This document shows, one piece after another, positions 57,371 to 64,000 of a stretch of DNA of 64,000 nt. Position 1 is the stretch's first letter. Each line of letters starts with the position of its first letter. The DNA comes from Varanus komodoensis (taxonomy: Eukaryota > Chordata > Lepidosauria > Squamata > Varanidae): the NCBI RefSeq assembly GCF_004798865.1, contig NW_025335761.1:17442299-17506298 (forward strand). Direction: 5' to 3'. The notes under the pieces were generated by a model. The model was not told the DNA's origin. It saw only the letters and a program-made list of their open reading frames with translations, and ran no database searches. The translations under genes were made by a program, and so were the position numbers.

Positions 57371-57875
57371 ACATGTGCTGTGAATCTGCTCCTTATGGTG
57401 GTAACAACTGGGGTGCAGATCAAAATCTCCTCCTGTTTAGTCTCTTAAGGTGACCCTCCTGGTTCTTCTTGGGATGCCTTACCTGGAGGCTTCCTCAGAA
57501 TTTCTCATCCGCTCCCTTTTACTGAATGTAGGTGGCGTCCATCTTTTCAATGAGTACTAATTACAACCCAGGCTGATCTTTCCTCAAAAGCAGCACGCCT
57601 TTCCATTAATTTCCTCCTTTTGATATCAGCATGCCCATTGATACCAGCATGGCCAGGTCAAAATAGCAAAGGGTTTGGTGTTTGGATTTCCAGGTCCTGG
57701 ATGGGCAGTTTTCTCTGGAGCAGACTGGGAGGACAGCCAAAGTCTGTTTCTGTCCACTTGTGACTGCGTTTCTGGCAGAAGGCCCTCCTCCCAGAACCAT
57801 GCTGTATGCATGCATGCATGAGGGGGAGATTGTCCTCATGCTGCTGCACAGCATAAACGTTCAAGATTCTTTAGA

Positions 57876-57940
57876 CCAGCTTCCCAAGCCTGGAGCCCTC
57901 CAGCGGTGTTGAGCGGCAGCTGTCACCACGCCCAGCCAGC
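57876..57940. mobile_element. hAT-like MITE fragment, left arm
   Basis: CAGCTTCCCAAGCCTGGAGC then CCTCCAGCGGTGTTGAGCGG and CACGCCCAGCCAGCA matches the left half of the family at 57246-57370; the right arm is not present. Confidence 0.5.
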
Positions 57941-60900
57941 AGTCCAGCACAACTGGGGCCACCGGGGTCAGGAAGGCGACTCTCTCGATCTTCCCCCCAG
58001 CCTCTGCAGCCTGAGCTTGCTACCGTTTCCTTTTGCTTTGCTCTCTGCACTCTCCATCCTGCTGGGGCATCCACATGCTGCTGCATTAAAGCCAGCCTGA
58101 GCAAATCTCTGCTGGAGTGCCGGTGTGCACTGAATTATAGAAGATATTTTCCACCATGCAGTGGCCCCCTGTGTGTTCAGGAGCTCCAAGACACGGCTGG
58201 AGTTCCTGAGCTAAACGTCACATCTGTTTCTGGGTGGGCAGCCTCTCATGCATAGCGGAGAAGTGCCTACAGAGCTCTTCTTGGCACTGAAGTGAAGATG
58301 CGCATTCAGCAGCGTTCCTGGCATGAGCAGGGCCCTTGTACAGGTTAGCCAACTCACAAGTAAGGAGCCACCGGTTTGGATCTAGTGTGTGGGAACGATT
58401 CACTGCAATGCACTGTACCCTTCTGCCTTTACGTAGCTACAGGAGAGTGCTCAGGGCTTCTCAGAGCCATATTTTACATGCTGTCACTGCACATGTTGTA
58501 TAGAGGCAATATTTCAAATGAGATCTGCTGTTCCACCAGGCATTGCCTTCAGTGGACTTTTAAAGGGATACATGGAATGAAGCCCAGCTGGAATGTGAAC
58601 GTCCAGACGACATGGTGCTCATAGGGTCATTTTTGTTGCAGGTAGATTTGTTGTTGCTCTTCAGACTGGTGCTCAGATCCTGATGGACAGCCACACATGG
58701 CTTTCCACTTGGTTGTGTTCGGCTTGGTGGGTCCACTTTCCAGCACATCCTGCTTTTAGATAACTCTTCATGGTTGCCCGGGGTGCCCAGTGGTTGTCAG
58801 TAAGCATCTTCCTCTACCTCTGTTAGGGTCATGTCAGATGATGAAAATAATCAGATTTCCTTTCGAGTATGAACGCAGTACTGTCCTGGGTCCTGTGGTG
58901 ATAGTGGACTATTGTGACCATTTGCAGTAGATGGTGGAGCAGTCCTTTTTCAGTGGGGCAGCCACTCACCTGTCTTGTGTGATGGAATTCTAAGAAAAGA
59001 AAGGAATGGAAAAGAAAAAAGAAAAGAAAAAGCATTGGGTTATGTGCTCTAGAGCTTGCAGGAGGTGCACATCCCCAAAGTAAAAAAAAAACGCTTAAAA
59101 GTGAAAGATGCATGGGACTGCACAATCGCTCAGAGCAGAGGGATGTAGCCTTGCTGAGATTCTCTGGCTTTGGTGTGATTTCAAAACTGGAAAGGGTGTC
59201 TATGAGCACTGCTGCTGCAAAAGAACAGCAAGAAGTGCTCAGCCTGATAAAGATACTGCAACTCCTCCCTTGTGGAAACAAGGCACTATAAAGCAAAGCA
59301 TCCTGAAGGAGGATGCCACAATCCCATCCCTGATCCATCACTGACAGGCAGGGTGGAAGGATGGGGCACAGGGGGCAGGTAGTATCCGAGCCATCTCGGA
59401 ATTGTGAGGGTGAAGCTTGTCCATCTAGCAGCTGACTGGAAAAGGCATTTCAGTGTGTGTTTCTGAGTGTGTGACTAGTTTTCATATAGAGAAAAGTGAC
59501 ATCTGGGCTTGCAAAGCTTGGTGAAGCAAAGAACTCCAGTGATGATGTCTTATTTTAAACTGTGCTAATATAACATGATTTAATTGTCCTGGTATAGTAG
59601 TTATCCTATCGATATGTTTTAGTTCTTATCCTTGGCCTGCGTGAGTGTCAGCTCCATTTGCTCTGATGAGTTGCATGACTTCCCCATGGAGTTTCATCAC
59701 TGTTGTGAGCACAGTCTTAGGACTAGCCTGTTTCAAATCTGTATGTAGCTAAACATATTGTTGTATTCCAAATGACCTCTTGGAGGAGATTTTCTGTCTG
59801 AAGTGATGACACATCTTGGCAATCTAGCGCACGTTCAGTGAACTTGCTGTGCGGGGGATGAAGTGGGAGGAAGCAGATAGTAGGGGGAAAGGCCAGGGGA
59901 AAATATCATAGAAATGATAAACATGTGGACCCCACATTTTATCTCGCACTTTTCTGCAGCTAACTTGAATAAGCACTTTCAGCATCTTTTACTTCCGATT
60001 GCCATGCCCAGCTGCTTTGTAGAATCAATGGACTGGTTTGCTCTCTTGTGGCAATGTCTTCTCCTCCGCATTCTTTTGGGGCACTCTGAGATATGCCTAA
60101 ATCAGATTCTGTAGATTTATATGTGATGTACTTACAGCTATTAATGAGTGCCACACTTGTTCAGTGCACAGTATGGTGGTTTGACATTATTCTAACTGCT
60201 TTAGAATAAACAAGCAAAGGCCCAATCCAATGCGTGGCTGGACAGAAAAATCCCTGCAACTCCCAGCATTCCCCTGTCAGCCAGAAAACATGCACAGGAC
60301 TGCATTCTTATTGTCTCTCATTTGCAAAATGATACTTACTTACCTGAATCCAACCAGGCAAAGGTCTGCCATGGAAACAAAGATCCAAACATTAACAATG
60401 TATACAGGTAGGCAGGAATGCGGCTGATAACCAATGTACACTTCCCTTTCTTTGATAGGCGTCAATATATTAATCACACTTCTAGTACAATCCTATGCAT
60501 GTCTCTTTGGAAATGCATAACCACTCTATGAGAGGAAATGTGTTTTGGATTGCTGCCCTACTGTGCGTTAGTGCTTTTCAAATTTTCAAAATGCTTGCTG
60601 GGCATTATTTCGGTAATCCTTACAAGAGACTTGCAAGGCAGTGGGCCCTCCACACAACACCCCCTGAGATCTCCAACAGCACCCATAAAACTCTCTCCTC
60701 CCTGTCCTTTTTGGAAAAAGTCATCTTAGGAAAAACCTTGGAAAAGATTAGGGCAGCCTTCTTTCTTTCACTTTCTGGCCTCTAGCCTTCCTCGTTCTCT
60801 CCCCTCTCCCCCTCTGCCTTGTTATTCCTCCCTCCCTCCCAGCCTATAACCTTGCTCTTTTGCCTGCTCAACACACTCAACTCCTTAGTTCCCTGTTGGC

Positions 60901-61764
60901 CATCCAGGCGCCATGGCAGCTCTTTATGTGGCTAGCCACACCCTTGCGGGAGCCATTTTGTGCTTGTGTTTACCGCAGCTCTCGAATTCCCAAATGTACC
61001 CACAAATCCAAAAGACAGGAGTGGGCATCCTGTGGATTCTCATCCCCTTCTGTGGTTCTTGCCACAACACTGAACGTGGAGTACAGCAGTACTAAAGAAC
61101 AAACAGAACGCAGTCTGCCGCCAAAATCCAGCAGCAACCACCATGGTTGTTTTGTGTTTTCAGCAAACCACTGGAGGGCTTTATTTCCCCAACAATGAAA
61201 ACTGTGCTAGCCTAAGTCTCTAGTCCCAAATGTTTTTAATTATGCATACAAGGGTTTCCTGCAGCCAAAAGGAACTTTACGTTCTGGTGCTACATGTAAT
61301 CTGAAAAGTAAAAGTCATTTTGTAAGTAATTTGAAGGCTATTTGAAAGAATAGTTCAGAAGTGCAGAATTTCCCAAAATGAGAACACTGTCATGTTGAAA
61401 ATATTTAGTTTACAGACATGCAGGCTTCTTTTTAAATCATTTCTGCAGTAACCTAATGCAGATTAGGCATTAATCCCGAGGTGTCCCAAGCAGTATGATT
61501 TGGATTCCAAGCATTTTGATGAATAGGGAAAACTGTACCAGTAACCGTTCCAACTGAAGCCCTGTCCCCAAGAGCCTTGGTGCTGAAACATCGATTCTTC
61601 TGTCATGCACTCGTAAGGTTTGCTGGCAAAAAAAGCAGCTGTTCCATGCCTCCATTTTTCCAGCCTGCTCTCTATGGGATTTTTTAAAACCTGAAAAATG
61701 TGTCCCTGCCTACTCTTGCTATAGGCAGTATGTTAATGACTGTTACCTGATTAGTCCCTATTGA

Positions 61765-61831
61765 CCAGCCTTTTCCAAAGAGCCATGCTGGGTGGGGATG
61801 ATGACAGCTGTAGACCCTAGGAGGAGGTCCC
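61765..61831. mobile_element. hAT-like MITE fragment
   Basis: CAGCCTTTTCCAAAGAGCCA followed by GGTGGGGATGATGACAGCTG and TAGACC joins the left end and right internal part of the same MITE family, as if internally deleted. Confidence 0.45.
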
Positions 61832-64000
61832 TTATAGCCAGATCCCTGGAAGAAACTTCGGTCACCCTTTCCAATACTGACTCCTTCTTCTCAAGCACCA
61901 GAGTGTAGATCTCGACTGAGCTATAAGTCACAATCAACAACTGGCCATTCTTAGCTTTCTGTATCCAGGGTGAGTTGAATAGTGCTGTTGGAATGAATGA
62001 AAATGAGTTTTCCAAAGGTCTTGCTCTTTTGCCACTCCCCCGTTGGATCGTTCTCCTCCCCTCTCCTCAAGCTGTATTAGTAGACAGGAAGGAGGCAATT
62101 TTAGAAACATTACTTGCAAAGCAGAGCATTGAAGTAATGTCGTTATGTGCTTCCCTGCTTCCTGGAGCAATGGTTTTCTTTTCCTTGCTTTATTTGATTT
62201 GAAGCATGGCAGATCTTAATACAGTCCTCAGCTCTATCAGATTTCCTTGCTCTTTGCTTAGAAAAAAAGTTATGTCACCAATAAACCCATCGTAAACCCA
62301 TGATTCACAGACCTCCAAGTCTAGGTGAACCAAGGCTAGACAGGGACCCTGGCACTGTGCACTGTGGCTTTCCCTCCATCCATTATAATTCCTTTATTCA
62401 GCAGAACTGCATGCCTGCCATCAACATGAATTCTTTGTTCCTATTTAATAGGATTTGTCTCATGCCAAATGAGCTGCTTGGTGTTTCTCTGGAGAATGGT
62501 GGCATATCTGTTGTGTCTATGGCTTTCTTATTATAATATTATTTTATTTCCATTTCTAGTTTTGGAGTAGCAAAACACAAAATAAATAATCATACCTTTT
62601 AAAAAATGATGGTACCAAAGCCTCATCATACCTAAACTTTATGTCACCAATTGCTGTGAAACTCAACCCCACTGTATACAGTGGGACTTGCACCTGAGTA
62701 GACCGCCAACACCTCAAATGTTGACCAAAGCAGAGAACAGGTATCTTGATCTGTCATCTTTGGACTAAGCAAAACGTAATGTTAAATATCTAATACCTCC
62801 ATTGGTATTAATTAGCAGAGCTTGAGGCATATCACAAAGCTAGAACATAAATTTATTTATTTTAAGTCACTTTGAATTCTATTTTATCGTAGAAAGACAA
62901 ACTATAAATAGCCAAATAAATTACTGTTATCACTGCCAATTAGAAGAATTCATCCAATCTTCTTAAATCCTACTATATATCGGACGCGTTGGTGTTAACT
63001 GTTTGCCCACATGCTCCTTACATTCATTCTGTTGTCTCAGTGGATTTCAAAGCATTTGCCTTCAGGAAATGCATTGGTTTATTTGTTGTTGAGATATGAG
63101 GAGCAGAGGCTTCTGGGGCATATCCTAGCACATTGGAACACCTGAGGCCAAGGCCAGGATTTGGGAACCTTGCCCAAACTACCTGCACACTGCAGGGATA
63201 AATAAGTTGTGGCAGGCAGTCTGTTAGGAACACCTGGGAAGCTGTCCAAGAACAGTTCCTCAGAGCACAGGATGAAAAACCATGGCAGAATAGCCCTACC
63301 CCACCCACCCTGCACATTTCTCTGATTAAATGCAACAATGTAGTAAGACAGTTGTTCCGTCTCCGTGGATATGCACCCTGATCCAACTCCATTCAGAAGC
63401 AACTCCTAATCTAAGTTAAGAATATGCATCCCATCCAAATCGACAAGGGGAGGGGGACAGAAGCCAGCAAAGGGAGGCGAGAGTCTGCAGGAGAGGGCAA
63501 TGAGGGACAGTGCCATTTTAAGTCATTCCCTCTCCAATAGCAGACTGTTGTCTGCTGGCTGGGAAACCTAAGGTGCCATCCTGATAGATGTAGTGCAGGG
63601 ATAGAAAAGCATTCAGAGACAGAGATGCCGGGTGAAGCATTACAGATCCTCCTCGTGAAATAGGTGATTTGGGACCAAAGGGCAGAATCCGATGAGGTAC
63701 TTGTACCCTCGCCGATTCTCTTACATCTCAACCTGGCGCAACTGCATTTAACATTCCTGGGGCAACCTGAGGTGAGTGGAGTGGCTTGTTCCACTGACCT
63801 GCCTCCTTCCAGAAACAGGCATTTCCACTCATTCCGGGCTTCCTCTGGGCGGCACTAAATCTTCCTCGTGTAACTGACACGTCCTGCTTGCACAGTGAAA
63901 TTGGCAGGACCCCCCACTTGCGGAAGAGAATCAGTGGGATAGAACAGAACTGAGGTGGGCGCAGTGCCCTGCTGGATCTTGCCCAAACTCTAGAGCTGCA

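Larger units (their letters stand above)
56731..64000 (+). other. RGS6 intron (start), terminal exon not found
   Basis: I looked for the RGS6 C-terminal exons (human RRTSLEKFTRSVGKSLAG-type sequence) and did not find them. The stretch holds a SINE fragment and three hAT-like MITE relics; 58200-61700 and 62000-64000 show nothing I can name. Confidence 0.65.

Noticed and set aside
58829-59341. 170-codon minus-strand open frame rich in Ser, Leu and Phe
   Set aside because: Low-complexity phenylalanine runs derive from an AAAAG-rich stretch near 58990-59030; no domain or splice context.
1-64000. RGS7 as the identity of the gene
   Set aside because: Diagnostic residues in every variable exon ([50 protein letters not shown]) fit RGS6 and not RGS7.

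Overview
The window is vertebrate nuclear DNA, most likely from a squamate reptile (lizard or snake). The organism call rests on repeat content: RTE/BovB LINE 3' ends with the CAA-rich tail, minus-strand CR1 3' fragments, several tRNA-derived SINEs of squamate type and many short hAT-like non-autonomous DNA transposons. I cannot name the species.

One protein-coding gene is present, on the + strand and running through both edges: RGS6, an R7-family regulator of G-protein signalling. Thirteen consecutive coding exons (1184 bp, about 394 codons) can be placed to the base between 4533 and 56730, with reading phase maintained across every junction. They encode most of the DEP domain, the DHEX linker, the GGL domain (which binds G-beta-5) and essentially the whole RGS (G-alpha GAP) domain. 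The start codon and first DEP exons lie upstream of position 1. The variable C-terminal exon(s) were not found and should lie downstream of 64000. RGS6 is favoured over its paralogue RGS7 by many diagnostic residues.

Layout: 1-4532 upstream intron; 4533-8361 DEP exons; 8362-24496 DHEX exons with long introns, including a 100-N assembly gap inside a BovB copy at 19563-19662; 24497-32939 the linker and GGL exons; 33832-33957, 45244-45430 and 56641-56730 the RGS-domain exons, separated by two introns of about 11 kb; 56731-64000 further intron. The introns hold LINE, SINE and hAT remnants, microsatellites and some unique sequence.

The most notable observations are a GC-AG intron after the exon ending at 24571, a fold-back assembly artefact at the N gap, a consensus CTCF-like motif at 39456, two short near-perfect hairpins in introns and two hAT-type elements with recognisable 8-bp target duplications. 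I found no RNA gene, CRISPR array, complete retrovirus or undescribed gene system; this is an ordinary, repeat-rich stretch of a conserved neuronal signalling gene.
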